From: Spirosoma sp. 48-14
GTDB taxonomy: Bacteria; Bacteroidota; Bacteroidia; Cytophagales; Spirosomataceae
DNA: 64,000 nt
NCBI RefSeq assembly: GCF_001898575.1
Contig: NZ_MKUD01000081.1
Location: forward strand, 217,606-281,605
Direction of reading: 5' to 3'
Part shown: piece after piece, positions 25,248 through 34,120 of the stretch
Layout of the letters: each line of letters starts with the position of its first letter
Numbering within the stretch: the first letter of the stretch is position 1
Notes under the pieces: generated by a model
The model's database searches: none
Told to the model about the DNA's origin: nothing
The model's input: the letters and a program-made list of their open reading frames with translations, nothing else
Program-made: the position numbers and the translations under genes

Positions 25248-26200
25248 ATACAGTAAAGAAAATACCTGAATCTTACTATTCTGTCATACAACTTAATGCC
25301 TTGCATCATATAGCGAATCATACTCAACAGACTGCTGAATAAGGATTGATATAACTCAATGCTTATTCAGCCACATATCTACAAAAACCCATCCCGAGAA
25401 CGAAGAAAGCCTTTTTTTAGCTGGAAATATTTTCGCTCGCTACATAAGTACTATTACTTAAATTTAATCTAAATAAATAGTAATCATACATTCATTCATT
25501 AGCCTGCTTATTGTAGGTGTGCCAGCCAGATTAACATAAGGATATTGTCCACCTAAAAAAAACAAATACCTGATGATTAAATAGTTATGAAATAAATTAC
25601 GTTTATGCTTACCGTTTGCTCAAAAACTGACCCTTAGTGAAAACTTTTTAAAATTGGGCTAGTTAACAAATTGTTCAGCCTGTAAGATTAGTCATTTGTA
25701 CTAAACCCCACATTACCTATAATAGTCTTCATTACTTTATTACTAGTATTAACTGATGAATCGTTTTAACACTGCCAACAGCCAGGCAACCCTCACTTGG
25801 GAGCGAGCCTTGCCTACGATCCATGATCGACAGAGACGCTCAGCACCCTGGATTCGCTCCGGCCAATCCCTCTCCGCAAAATACCCAACTACCTCCCGAG
25901 CCCAACGCTCCTTTCTACCTCTCCAGCGCTCGAAACATCGCTCGCTCTCCAGGCCAACGGCCCACTTTACCACTGCCTATCCTACGCTCGTACCCTACGA
26001 CCCATTGATTCTATAGGCGGCTTTTTGCCATTCTTCTTTTTGAAAATCTTCGTCTGTTGAAACGATACTGGCTCTTTACACAGTCTTTCATCGAGTCAAT
26101 CAGCATACGTTTGCTATTGTCCATTGAAGCAATTCGTTGGGGTTACTCGCTATTTCGTTCAGAAGTCGCTTGCCCCACTTTGCCATTAACCACTCACGCT
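25248..26200. other. Gene-poor stretch of about 950 bases
   Basis: No supported gene is seen. 25248-25750 is strongly AT-rich. 25790-26000 is clearly richer in G+C and pyrimidine-rich on the plus strand, with overlapping short frames on both strands (86 and 74 codons) that have no recognisable family. The end may be the untranslated leader of the LytTR gene. A structured RNA or a decayed gene in 25790-26000 is possible but unproven. Confidence 0.5.
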
Positions 26201-26563
26201 ATGATTTCTGCTGCTAATCAGATTACCCGTTCAATTAAAATTCCCGGTTATTCAGAACCTGTTCTGCTCAACACGATTGTTCGCTTGCAGGGCGAAAGCA
26301 ATTATACGTGGCTTCACCTTCAGGCTTCTAAAAGGCCAATGTTGATTGCCAAAAATCTCAAATGGTTTGAAGAGATGCTACCCGATTTTGTGCGGGTTCA
26401 CAAATCCGATCTGATCAACCCAAGTTTCGTCCAAAAGTATGATTACGCGAACTCAACTACACTGGAAGTGAGCCTGCCCAACCAACACACTATCAGAGTA
26501 TCCCGCCGTCGTATTGACCCTGTCCTGTTGAAGCTTAAGCATCATGGGTCAAATCTGAGCTAA
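26201..26563 (+). CDS. LytTR DNA-binding domain protein (single domain)
   Basis: From the ATG at 26201 the product is 120 residues and consists almost wholly of a LytTR domain: TIVRLQGESNYTWLHL, KWFEEMLPDFVRVHKSDLINP and ISRRRI-like IRVSRRRIDPVLLKL. LytTR domains bind DNA through beta strands and usually follow a receiver domain; here none is present. The frame stays open upstream to 26057, but the additional 48 residues are not domain-like. Free-standing LytTR proteins are common in Cytophagales. It precedes a small membrane protein by 32 bases and may regulate local genes such as the Wzi-like gene; this is a guess from proximity. Confidence 0.85.
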   Translation: MISAANQITRSIKIPGYSEPVLLNTIVRLQGESNYTWLHLQASKRPMLIAKNLKWFEEMLPDFVRVHKSDLINPSFVQKYDYANSTTLEVSLPNQHTIRVSRRRIDPVLLKLKHHGSNLS

Positions 26564-26595
26564 TGGATAACGTATAATCATAAATTAACCATATC

Positions 26596-26922
26596 ATGAG
26601 ACAGTCCTTGCTAATGATGAGTAGTATCCTGGCAGGTCTACTCGGTTTTATAGGATACTGCTGGTTGCTGATCGACTGGTACCAGGACATGAAGTATGGG
26701 CACTATGAACGCGAGCCGCTAGAGACGATCGTGGAATCGGGGGTCATACTTGCTTATTGTTACGTCGCCTTTCGATTTGTCCAGCCGAAAGTAAATAGCC
26801 TGCAAACGCCTGACGATTCATTATCCACAAGAGTCAACCGTTCGTCAACAGGCTGGTTAGGCAGGCTAATGATGCCCATTACACGCACAAGGTTAGGTAG
26901 CCGCCTTTATCGGCCCAAGTAA
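26596..26922 (+). CDS. Small membrane protein, unknown
   Basis: The 108-residue protein has two predicted membrane segments, about residues 6-27 (MMSSILAGLLGFIGYCWLLI) and 45-62. A basic C-terminal tail ends in RTRLGSRLYRPK. I do not recognise a family. It is 32 bases downstream of the LytTR gene on the same strand and is probably co-transcribed with it. It ends before a 12-bp hairpin. The polar tail with positive charge would be cytoplasmic by the positive-inside rule. Confidence 0.6.
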   Translation: MRQSLLMMSSILAGLLGFIGYCWLLIDWYQDMKYGHYEREPLETIVESGVILAYCYVAFRFVQPKVNSLQTPDDSLSTRVNRSSTGWLGRLMMPITRTRLGSRLYRPK

Positions 26923-26956
26923 ACCTACGCTTTCCACTTTCACAGTTCACTGATGC

Positions 26957-26985
26957 AGTTGGCGCTGAGTTTTTCAGCGCCAACT
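26957..26985 (+). terminator. Hairpin between membrane protein and Wzi-like gene
   Basis: A 12-bp perfect stem AGTTGGCGCTGA (26957-26968) pairs with 26974-26985, with a GTTTT loop. It is followed only by AGTTTCC, so termination is plausible but the T run is weak. Confidence 0.5.
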
Positions 26986-27008
26986 AGTTTCCAATTGCTA
27001 CTTTCCTT

Positions 27009-28505
27009 ATGACCAAACCTTTTACCTATGTTCTGATTGTTCTACTCGTTTTCATGTCCTGTTTAACCAGTTGGTCTCAAGGCTTGCGAAAAGTCCGTTA
27101 TCAGACCGAAGTCGGTTTTTATGCAGCTACATCCCCAGCTACTCCATTCTGGTTGCGCAGTAATCAATACGGTATTGTGCCAAACGACAGTCCGTTTCTG
27201 ACACTACGGCAGTCCATACGGCAGGATTATCGAGCTATTCGATCACATGCCGATAGCCTGAAATTCATTAAACGAAAAATTGACTTTGGCTGGGGAGTAC
27301 AGGCCGTTCTCAATGCAGGTCACACCTATCAACTGCTCATTCCGGAAGCCTATTTGAAACTCAAACTAGGACGTAGTATGGAAGTATGGGCTGGCCGACG
27401 ACGGGAAATTATTGGCCTGGTCGATTCGACATTAAGTTCAGGGTCTTATGCCTGGTCAGGTAATGCCTTGCCTCTGACTAAAGTACAATTTGCCATACCG
27501 GATTACCTCCCTCGAAAAGGGCTCATCGGCTTTAAAGGATTTTATGCCCACGGCTGGTTTGAGTCGGGCCGATTTGTCGATAATGCCATGTTACATCAGA
27601 AAGCCCTGTATGCACGATTGGGAAGGCCCAACTGGCGAACGAAATTCTATGCGGGCATCAATCACCAGGTCATGTGGGGCGGGCAGACTGACCGCTTATC
27701 GAATAATTCGACAATCAAAAACAACCAGCTTCCCAATCAATTCAGCGATTACGTCAATATGGTACTGGCGTTGCCCTTGGGCAATCGAACGGATATCGAC
27801 ACAACACGCGTTAGCCATTTTGACCATGAGAATCGTATTGGCAATCACCTGGGAACGGTCGATCTAGGATTTGAATATATTGGCCGCTCGTTCTCACTGT
27901 TTGCGTATCGACAGAACATCTACGAAGATGGCTCCCTGTTCTACCTGACCAACATACAGGATGGTCTGAATGGACTGCGCATCCGTAATAGGCGCCCCCG
28001 CAATCCGACAGGAATTCAAATTAAGGACTTACTGCTTGAATACCTTTACACGCAGAGTCAGGGAGGTTCCCAATTTTTAGAAAGTTCTGCCCAGCGAGGT
28101 CGTGACAATTATTTTAACCACTCGCAGTATCAGGATGGCTGGTCGCGGTATGGGCAAACGATTGGCACACCTTTCATTAGTCCTACCCCGGCTAGTCGGA
28201 GCGACTTACCTCAGTATGGATTCACTAACAACAACCGGGTAGCAGTAATGCATATGGGTATGTCGGGCCGAATACTCGATTTCTTTTCGTTCCAATTTAA
28301 GGCTTCTTACAGCGAAAATCTGGGCACTTATGAGCAACCATTCCCGAACCCCGTTCACCAGTTTTCCTCACTATTGACTCTGGCTTCGCCGGTAGCTATT
28401 TTGAAAGGAGTAACCGCTCGTGCTTCTATCGCAACCGATATAGGCGATTTGTATGCTAATTCGGTGGGCTTTTATCTAGGTATTCGAAAAGATGGTTATC
28501 TCTAA
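27009..28505 (+). CDS. Capsule assembly Wzi family outer-membrane protein (copy 2)
   Basis: The 498-residue protein has a signal peptide (residues 1-24, ending SWSQG) and the same sequence plan as the protein at 18660-20165. Shared segments are ATPFWLRSNQYG, RRREIIGLVDSTLSSG, SYAWSGNALPL, NYFNHSQYQDGWSRYG and LGTYEQPFPNPVHQFS. It is expected to be an outer-membrane barrel involved in surface polysaccharide attachment. The two copies are clearly paralogous but well diverged, which argues for an old duplication. It has its own position after a hairpin. A small Lys/Ala-rich exported protein follows 85 bases later. Confidence 0.85.
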   Translation: MTKPFTYVLIVLLVFMSCLTSWSQGLRKVRYQTEVGFYAATSPATPFWLRSNQYGIVPNDSPFLTLRQSIRQDYRAIRSHADSLKFIKRKIDFGWGVQAVLNAGHTYQLLIPEAYLKLKLGRSMEVWAGRRREIIGLVDSTLSSGSYAWSGNALPLTKVQFAIPDYLPRKGLIGFKGFYAHGWFESGRFVDNAMLHQKALYARLGRPNWRTKFYAGINHQVMWGGQTDRLSNNSTIKNNQLPNQFSDYVNMVLALPLGNRTDIDTTRVSHFDHENRIGNHLGTVDLGFEYIGRSFSLFAYRQNIYEDGSLFYLTNIQDGLNGLRIRNRRPRNPTGIQIKDLLLEYLYTQSQGGSQFLESSAQRGRDNYFNHSQYQDGWSRYGQTIGTPFISPTPASRSDLPQYGFTNNNRVAVMHMGMSGRILDFFSFQFKASYSENLGTYEQPFPNPVHQFSSLLTLASPVAILKGVTARASIATDIGDLYANSVGFYLGIRKDGYL

Positions 28506-28590
28506 AACAAACAAATCTGAGTAGTTCCAGTTAAGTAAAATTAATTAATTCTAGAGAGTAAAAGTACCTTTCACTAAAACAATAAACGTT

Positions 28591-28911
28591 ATGAACAAGA
28601 TCATCTTAGGGGTTTCAGTAGTAGCCATGCTAACCCTGACTAAAACCAGTTTCGGGCAGGCCGTTCAAGAAGCTAAGGCCGAGAAAAAAGAACAGAAAGC
28701 GGAAAAGAAAGCCGCTAAAGCCAATGAGCTTCGCTCCAATGCAGCTACCGGCAAAGGACTCGAAATAGCCGGGATTTCTGACGCCCATACACGCAAAGCA
28801 AAAGCCGATCGAAAAATAAAACACGCTCATAAGAAAGAGCTGAAAAGTGAGGCTAAAGAATTAAAAGCAGCCGCGAAAGATCGGACGAAAAAAGCCGATG
28901 GCGTCAATTAA
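28591..28911 (+). CDS. Exported Lys/Ala-rich helical protein, unknown
   Basis: The 106-residue product has a signal peptide cleaved near SFGQA (residue 23). The mature part is made of Lys, Ala and Glu heptad-like repeats (EAKAEKKEQKAEKKAAK and KELKSEAKELKAAAKDR), predicted to form charged helices or coiled coil. No catalytic motif is seen. Such small periplasmic proteins are frequent and poorly characterised in Bacteroidota. It is followed by a strong terminator at 28975-29010 and has a TACCTTT-like stretch before it. The function is unknown. Confidence 0.7.
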   Translation: MNKIILGVSVVAMLTLTKTSFGQAVQEAKAEKKEQKAEKKAAKANELRSNAATGKGLEIAGISDAHTRKAKADRKIKHAHKKELKSEAKELKAAAKDRTKKADGVN

Positions 28912-28974
28912 ATGTAAACCAGTTTATCAAGTTGTCATGTTTTCTGTCGGTAATCATAGCTGACAGGGCTGGTT

Positions 28975-29010
28975 AAAACGCAGTTACACCGATGTGACTG
29001 CGTTTTTTTT
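28975..29010 (+). terminator. Intrinsic terminator
   Basis: The stem AAAACGCAGT (28975-28984) pairs with 28997-29006 and is followed by a run of T. It separates the small exported protein from the ars operon. The remaining 250 bases to arsR show no gene. Confidence 0.85.
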
Positions 29011-29218
29011 ATTCTCAGCCTTACTTGTCCACACAACAAGGTAAATCCCAAATCAACCTATACACTCTATGCAACAGAACTGCCAGCCAGGTTCTGACAC
29101 ACCCTCCATCTGGTTTCATCGTAGATAAACGACTGCAAGACTACGATCAGCATTTGATTGTATAGGGGCTAGATAAAGGTAATACGTCCGATAGTTTGTA
29201 TCAATTCAAAAAATATCA

Positions 29219-29257
29219 ATCGCAATATTGCGATATATAAATTTACTAGTACCTTTG
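29219..29257 (+). promoter_or_regulatory. arsR promoter with overlapping palindromic operator
   Basis: A perfect 16-base palindrome ATCGCAATATTGCGAT lies at 29219-29234. It contains the -33 TTG (29228-29230), which is 19 bases before the -7 box TACCTTTG (29250-29257). The ArsR ATG follows five bases after the -7 box, so the transcript may be leaderless. Repressor binding would block the -33 region. Confidence 0.8.
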
Positions 29258-29261
29258 CGCT

Positions 29262-29591
29262 ATGGGAGTCACGAAAACAGAGATTTTTACGGAACAACAA
29301 AATCGGCTGGCCGATTTAGCCAAAGCGTTTGCTCATCCGGCACGGGTAGCCATCCTGCAATTACTGGCTCAAAAGAAAGCCTGTGTTTGTGGCGATTTAG
29401 TGGATGAACTATCCCTGGCCCAGGCAACTGTTTCGCAACACTTGAAGGAATTGAAACGCATTGGCATCATTCAGGGAGAAATTAATCCGCCCCGCGTCTG
29501 CTACTGCATCAACGAAACCGTGTGGGAAGAAGCCCGGCAAGCCTTTGGTTCACTGCTGGATACGTTTGTAGTGGCCACTACCTGCTGTTAA
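29262..29591 (+). CDS. arsR: ArsR family arsenic-responsive repressor
   Basis: The 109-residue winged-helix protein has [24 protein letters not shown] and the recognition helix [19 protein letters not shown]. Cys 41 and Cys 43 (CVCG) occupy the place of the ELCVCDL As(III) site of classical ArsR. Further pairs at Cys 80/82 and Cys 108/109 could form or complete a second site. It represses the operon and releases DNA on binding arsenite. A palindromic operator overlaps its promoter and a second half-conserved copy precedes arsM. It is the first gene of arsR-arsM-arsC-arsN2-acr3. Confidence 0.93.
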   Translation: MGVTKTEIFTEQQNRLADLAKAFAHPARVAILQLLAQKKACVCGDLVDELSLAQATVSQHLKELKRIGIIQGEINPPRVCYCINETVWEEARQAFGSLLDTFVVATTCC

Positions 29592-29618
29592 ATAGTGGCT
29601 TTTTTTTTGGCCACATTG

Positions 29619-29634
29619 ATCGCAATATTACATT
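29619..29634 (+). promoter_or_regulatory. Second ArsR operator copy before arsM
   Basis: ATCGCAATATT at 29619-29629 repeats the left 11 bases of the operator palindrome at 29219-29234; the right half is degenerate. It follows a GTGGC/GCCAC hairpin with a T-rich loop after arsR. It suggests internal control of arsM. Confidence 0.6.
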
Positions 29635-29651
29635 AAACCGATAAATTGAAC

Positions 29652-30542
29652 ATGGAAACTGCTGAGCAAATTAAAGAAGTTGTGCGCCAGAAATATGGCG
29701 CCATTGCCGAACAACCTGAATCGGATGGCTGCGGCTGCGGACCTACCTCCTGCTGCGACCAATCCAGACCGGGACCTGAGCTTGAAGCCAATATACCGAT
29801 CATGATGGCGCAGGATTATAACGAATTGGCGGGCTACGTCGCTGATGCTGACTTAGGTTTAGGCTGCGGCTTACCCACCCAGTTTGCCCACATCAAGCCC
29901 GGCGACACAGTCGTGGATTTAGGTTCGGGGGCAGGTAATGACTGTTTCGTGGCTCGTGCCGAAACCGGCGAAACAGGGCGGGTAATTGGCCTGGATATGA
30001 CCCCAGCGATGATTGACCGCGCTCGAAAAAATGCGAAAACCCGAAGCTATACCAACGTAGAATTCGTTTACGGCGATATCGAAGATATGCCCCTGCCCGA
30101 CAACCTGGCCGATGTAGTGGTTAGTAACTGCGTCATGAATCTGGTTCCCGATAAGCAAAAAGCCTTTGCCGAAACTTTCCGCATTTTAAAACCTGGTGGT
30201 CATTTCAGCATTTCCGATATTGTACTGAACGGCGATTTGCCGCAGGGCTTACAGCAGGATGCCGAACTGTATGTAGGCTGTGTATCCGGTGCTATCCAGA
30301 AAGAGGCCTATCTGCAACTTATCATAGACAACGGTTTCACTGCCATTCAGGTACAGAAAGAGCGGGAGATCAATCTGCCCGATTCTGTCCTGCGAAATTA
30401 CCTGACCGAGGAAGAAATCGCTCAGTACCGCCAGCAGGAGCGTGGCATCTACAGCATTACTGTTTTTGCCCAGAAGCCCGTTCGCCTGGTAGAAACCAAA
30501 CCAGCGGCTGCCGCTTGCTGTGGACCCGATTGTTGTAACTAA
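29652..30542 (+). CDS. arsM: Arsenite S-adenosylmethionine methyltransferase
   Basis: From the ATG at 29652 the enzyme has 296 residues. The SAM-binding motif VVDLGSGAGNDCFVA is at about 87-101. The three conserved cysteines of ArsM are at Cys 72 (LGLGCGL), Cys 160 (VSNCVMNL) and Cys 210 (YVGCVSGA). It methylates As(III) to mono-, di- and trimethyl arsenicals in the cytoplasm. Extra Cys-rich tails occur at the N-terminus (GCGCGPTSCC, residues 27-35) and the C-terminus (CCGPDCCN) and may bind As(III). A TTG two codons upstream is the alternative start. It follows arsR with an operator copy between them. Confidence 0.94.
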   Translation: METAEQIKEVVRQKYGAIAEQPESDGCGCGPTSCCDQSRPGPELEANIPIMMAQDYNELAGYVADADLGLGCGLPTQFAHIKPGDTVVDLGSGAGNDCFVARAETGETGRVIGLDMTPAMIDRARKNAKTRSYTNVEFVYGDIEDMPLPDNLADVVVSNCVMNLVPDKQKAFAETFRILKPGGHFSISDIVLNGDLPQGLQQDAELYVGCVSGAIQKEAYLQLIIDNGFTAIQVQKEREINLPDSVLRNYLTEEEIAQYRQQERGIYSITVFAQKPVRLVETKPAAAACCGPDCCN

Positions 30543-30566
30543 CCCTTAAATCAAACCTGATTTATA

Positions 30567-30998
30567 ATGAAACGTATCCTCGTACTCTGTACAGGCAATT
30601 CGGCCCGCTCACAAATGGCGGAAGGCTATCTGCGCTTCTTTGCCGATCAATCGGAACACACTGAACAGGCCGACGTTTATAGCGCGGGCGTAGCTCCTCA
30701 CGGTGTAAACCCTCTCTCCATTCAGGTCATGGCTGAAGATAATGTCGATATTTCACAGCACACTTCTAACCATGTCGATGAGTACCTAGCTATTCCGTTC
30801 GATTATGTGATTACGGTGTGCGACAATGCCCGTGAGCAATGTCCGCTCTTTCCGTCGAGCGCCGAAACGATTCATCATAGCTTTCCCGATCCGGGCCATC
30901 AGCCGGGTGTTGATGCGCTGACGTCATTCCGTCAGGTTCGCGACCAGATTAAAGTTTTCGCTAAAGATTTCATCGAAACCAGGTTAGCCCATCACTAA
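30567..30998 (+). CDS. arsC: Arsenate reductase, thioredoxin-coupled LMW-PTPase type
   Basis: The 143-residue protein has the P-loop CTGNSARS (Cys 8, CX5R) of low-molecular-weight phosphatases. It also has the redox cysteines Cys 85 and Cys 92 in ITVCDNAREQC, which give the three-cysteine relay of S. aureus-type ArsC. It reduces arsenate to arsenite for export or methylation. The segment FPDPGHQPG carries the catalytic Asp region. It lies 24 bases after arsM and 11 bases before the next gene, clearly in one operon. No signal peptide. Confidence 0.93.
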   Translation: MKRILVLCTGNSARSQMAEGYLRFFADQSEHTEQADVYSAGVAPHGVNPLSIQVMAEDNVDISQHTSNHVDEYLAIPFDYVITVCDNAREQCPLFPSSAETIHHSFPDPGHQPGVDALTSFRQVRDQIKVFAKDFIETRLAHH

Positions 30999-31009
30999 CT
31001 CATTTAAAA

Positions 31010-31459
31010 ATGGCCATTCATATTGACACCGCTCGGCCCGACGATCAGGCTGCCATCGAGAGTCTTCTAGCGCAAAACGATTTACCCATTCAGGATTTAC
31101 CTACAGGTCTACCCAATTTTGTCATTGCCAAAGAGAACGAAACGCTGGTCGGCGTAGCCGGGCTGGAATCCTTTGGCTCGGTTGGTTTGCTACGTTCGGT
31201 TGCCGTTGATCCGGCCCATCAGGGCAAAGGCATTGCTGCTCGGTTACTTGATCGCTTACTGGATACTGCCAGGGCAGCCAACTTGCAGGACATTTACCTG
31301 ATTACGACTACTGCCAATGGGTATTTTACTCGTTACGATTTCGCCCCGATAAGCCGCGAACTGGTCCCTGACCCCATTCAACAGACGCAGCAATTCAGTG
31401 GCCTTTGCCCATCGTCGGCCATCGTAATGAAACGGGCTCTAAACAGCCAACCTGCATGA
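31010..31459 (+). CDS. arsN2: ArsN2-like GNAT acetyltransferase
   Basis: The 149-residue protein is a GNAT N-acetyltransferase with the acetyl-CoA motif [20 protein letters not shown]. The flanking [17 protein letters not shown]-like segment ([18 protein letters not shown]) is typical of proteins annotated ArsN2. ArsN-type enzymes acetylate organoarsenical antibiotics such as arsinothricin; for ArsN2 this is less well established. It lies between arsC and acr3, and its stop overlaps the acr3 start as ATGA, so the two are translationally coupled. Position in the operon supports an arsenic role. Confidence 0.85.
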   Translation: MAIHIDTARPDDQAAIESLLAQNDLPIQDLPTGLPNFVIAKENETLVGVAGLESFGSVGLLRSVAVDPAHQGKGIAARLLDRLLDTARAANLQDIYLITTTANGYFTRYDFAPISRELVPDPIQQTQQFSGLCPSSAIVMKRALNSQPA

Positions 31460-32496
31460 GTACACCGCGCCTTTCATTTCTGGATCGATTCTTAACGCTA
31501 TGGATCGTTGTAGCCATGCTTACTGGTGTAAGCATCGGCTATTTTTTCCCGCAATCGCAGACACTTATCAACCAGTTCAACTCCGGCACAACTAACGTAC
31601 CGCTGGCAATTGGCCTGATTCTGATGATGTACCCACCGCTGGCAAAAGTCAAATACGAGGAATTGCCAACTGTGTTTGCCAATGCGAGAATCCTGGCTCT
31701 TTCTCTCGTTCAGAACTGGATTATTGGCCCGTTACTGATGTTCGGTTTAGCTGTTCTTTTCCTGTCGGACAAGCCCGATTACATGACTGGCCTCATTATG
31801 ATTGGTATCGCCCGCTGCATTGCCATGGTCATTGTCTGGAACGATCTGGCGGGTGGCGATCGGCTGTATGCTGCGGGGCTGGTGGCGTTTAACAGCATTT
31901 TTCAGGTGTTGTTTTATTCGGTCTATGCCTGGCTATTCATTACAGTTTTACCACCGTTGTTTGGCCTGCACGGTTACGAGGTACATATTACCATTGGCGA
32001 AGTCGCTCGTAGTGTATTCACCTATCTGGGTATTCCGTTTTTGGCGGGTATTCTCTCAAGATTCATCCTTACACGACTCGTTAGCCGACACTGGTACGAG
32101 CAGACATTCTTACCCGCTCTCAGTCCCCTTACCCTCGTTGCGCTTCTCTTCACGATTGTGGTCATGTTCAGTCTGAAAGGCCAGCTCATCGTTTCCATTC
32201 CGCTCGATGTAGTACGCATTGCCATCCCGCTCACCGTCTATTTTGCTATCATGTTTTTTTCTGCTTTCTATCTTTCCAGACGAGCAGGAGCCGATTATGG
32301 TAAATCAACGGCCTTGGCCTTTACTGCAGCCGGAAATAACTTTGAACTGGGCATTGCCGTAGCAATCGCGGTATTTGGGATTAATTCGGGAGCCGCTTTC
32401 GCAGCAGTGATTGGGCCTTTAATAGAAGTCCCTGTGCTGATTCTGCTGGTTAATTTCGCCTTAAAACAACAAAATCGCTTTACCACTCCTGTCTGA
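31456..32496 (+). CDS. acr3: ACR3-type arsenite efflux permease
   Basis: From the ATG at 31456 ([12 protein letters not shown]) the product is 346 residues with about ten membrane segments. It has the ACR3 motifs [13 protein letters not shown] and [20 protein letters not shown]; the Cys in the latter is the one essential in ACR3. Also present is [20 protein letters not shown]. It exports arsenite using the proton motive force. The frame is open upstream to 31405, but the ATGA overlap with arsN2 and the N-terminus favour 31456. It is the last gene of the ars operon and is convergent with the flavoprotein gene. Confidence 0.95.
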   Translation: MSTPRLSFLDRFLTLWIVVAMLTGVSIGYFFPQSQTLINQFNSGTTNVPLAIGLILMMYPPLAKVKYEELPTVFANARILALSLVQNWIIGPLLMFGLAVLFLSDKPDYMTGLIMIGIARCIAMVIVWNDLAGGDRLYAAGLVAFNSIFQVLFYSVYAWLFITVLPPLFGLHGYEVHITIGEVARSVFTYLGIPFLAGILSRFILTRLVSRHWYEQTFLPALSPLTLVALLFTIVVMFSLKGQLIVSIPLDVVRIAIPLTVYFAIMFFSAFYLSRRAGADYGKSTALAFTAAGNNFELGIAVAIAVFGINSGAAFAAVIGPLIEVPVLILLVNFALKQQNRFTTPV

Positions 32497-32569
32497 GAAG
32501 AACAACCGGACGCATCTCATTCAGTAAGCTCATTTAACAGGAAGAGGCTGACGATACTAAGGCGATTGC

Positions 32570-34018
32570 TTAGGCCAGATGAATCGGTACGGGTTTTCCG
32601 AAACCTTCGCGGAGGGCTACACGGGCGGCATGATAGCCACACATACCGTGTACGCCCCCACCGGGTGGTGTTGACGAAGAACAGATAAATATGCCGGGAG
32701 CCGATGTTTTGTAGGGAGATAAGGTTATGACCGGACGCGTGTACAACTGCCCGATGTCGATAATACCACCGTTGATGTCGCCCCCGATGTAGTTAGGGTT
32801 ATAGCCTTCCATCTGTACGGTATTCATGGTATGGCGAGCTAGAATCCGGTCGCGAAACCCAGGTGCAAACCGTTCAACCTGTTTCTCGATGGCCTCCGTC
32901 CGGTCAACGGTCGAGCCGTTTGGCACATGACAGTACGCCCAGGCCGTATGCTTCCCTGCTGGGGCTCGGCTGGGGTCGAACAGGCTTTGTTGAGCCAGCA
33001 GGATAAACGGTCGACCAGGGTGGTTTCCATCAGAGGTTTCCTGCTCGGCCTGCGCTATCTCTTCGAACGTACCGCCAATGTGTATCGTACCCGCCTGCTG
33101 GCATTCGGGAGCGGTAAACGGGATTGGGCCATCCAGCGCCCAGTCGATCTTAAAAACACCCATTCCATAGCGGTACTGTTCCAATTGCCGACGATACAGG
33201 GACGATAAGCGATCTCCGGCAATGGAAAGCAGTTGCTTCGGTGTCAGATCGAACAGAACCACCCGCGTCGATGGAATATCGTTCATAGAGCGGACCAGCC
33301 TCCCCGTCTCGATCCGTCCCCCCAGTGATTGAAAATAGGAGGCTATTGCATTGGCAATCGCCTGCGAACCACCTTTGGGGATGGGCCAGTTGTATAGATG
33401 TCCAGCAGTAGTCAGCACCAGGGCAATGGCCGATGTGGTCAGATTACTCAGGGGCTGAATGGAATGAGCGGCCATACCAGCCAATAGCCCACGGGCTTCT
33501 TTGGTTTTGAACCGTTTGACCAGTTGTGTAACGGGCAACAGGGCATCCAGACCAAAGCTGGCTAAATCGATTGGATGTTTCGGAAAACGCAAAGGTCCCA
33601 ATACATCCGGTGCCAGCCCCGGCCAGTGTCGAACGAGGGGTTCAAACAAGTTCCGGTATGTTTCCTGATCAGCGCCGAGTGATTGGGCCGTTTCTGTTAA
33701 TGAATACCGAAGAGCGGCTGCTGTGCCATCATCGAACGGATGGGCGGCTGCCACAGGGGGATTGATAAACTCCAGCCCATGTTCGGCCAAGGGTAATTGC
33801 TGAAAAAAGGGAGAGCCTACGGCCAGCGGGTGAATGGCAGAACAAACGTCGTGCACAAAACCGGGCAGGGTCAGTTCAGCCGAGCGCGTCCCCCCACCAA
33901 TGGTTTCCTTGGCCTCCAGTACCAGCACTGACAATCCGGCTCGTTGCAACGTAATGGCCGCACTAAGCCCATTAGGTCCTGACCCTACTACCACGGCATC
34001 TACCTCGGTTTTCGCCAT
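32570..34018 (-). CDS. Phytoene-desaturase-like NAD(P)/FAD-dependent oxidoreductase
   Basis: The 482-residue protein opens with the FAD Rossmann motif VVVGSGPNGLSAAITLQRAG and LVLEAKETIGGGTRS. It ends with FICSSSTPPGGGVHGMCGYHAA, the C-terminal FAD motif of the CrtI/phytoene-dehydrogenase-related family. The substrate cannot be predicted; homologues are often annotated only as NAD(P)/FAD-dependent oxidoreductase. No carotenoid genes are adjacent. It is the last gene on the minus strand of the run SusC-SusD-DoxX-DoxX-cytochrome-SoxC, 102 bases after the SoxC-like gene, so it may or may not belong to that operon. No signal peptide, so cytoplasmic or membrane-peripheral. Confidence 0.85.
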   Translation of the reverse strand: MAKTEVDAVVVGSGPNGLSAAITLQRAGLSVLVLEAKETIGGGTRSAELTLPGFVHDVCSAIHPLAVGSPFFQQLPLAEHGLEFINPPVAAAHPFDDGTAAALRYSLTETAQSLGADQETYRNLFEPLVRHWPGLAPDVLGPLRFPKHPIDLASFGLDALLPVTQLVKRFKTKEARGLLAGMAAHSIQPLSNLTTSAIALVLTTAGHLYNWPIPKGGSQAIANAIASYFQSLGGRIETGRLVRSMNDIPSTRVVLFDLTPKQLLSIAGDRLSSLYRRQLEQYRYGMGVFKIDWALDGPIPFTAPECQQAGTIHIGGTFEEIAQAEQETSDGNHPGRPFILLAQQSLFDPSRAPAGKHTAWAYCHVPNGSTVDRTEAIEKQVERFAPGFRDRILARHTMNTVQMEGYNPNYIGGDINGGIIDIGQLYTRPVITLSPYKTSAPGIFICSSSTPPGGGVHGMCGYHAARVALREGFGKPVPIHLA

Positions 34019-34120
34019 TTGTTCGCTGTCTTAAAATAGATTCGTTTACTGTTTAGTGCTGTGTAATTTAGTGCGGGCGGGTTGAAGAATCTGACCCCAC
34101 AGCACACTGCACAGAAAAAT

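Noticed and set aside
25749-26016. Overlapping 74- and 86-codon frames on opposite strands
   Set aside because: Neither has a recognisable family, promoter or sensible composition (both very rich in Arg, Ser or Trp); they are likely a by-product of the local G+C-rich composition.
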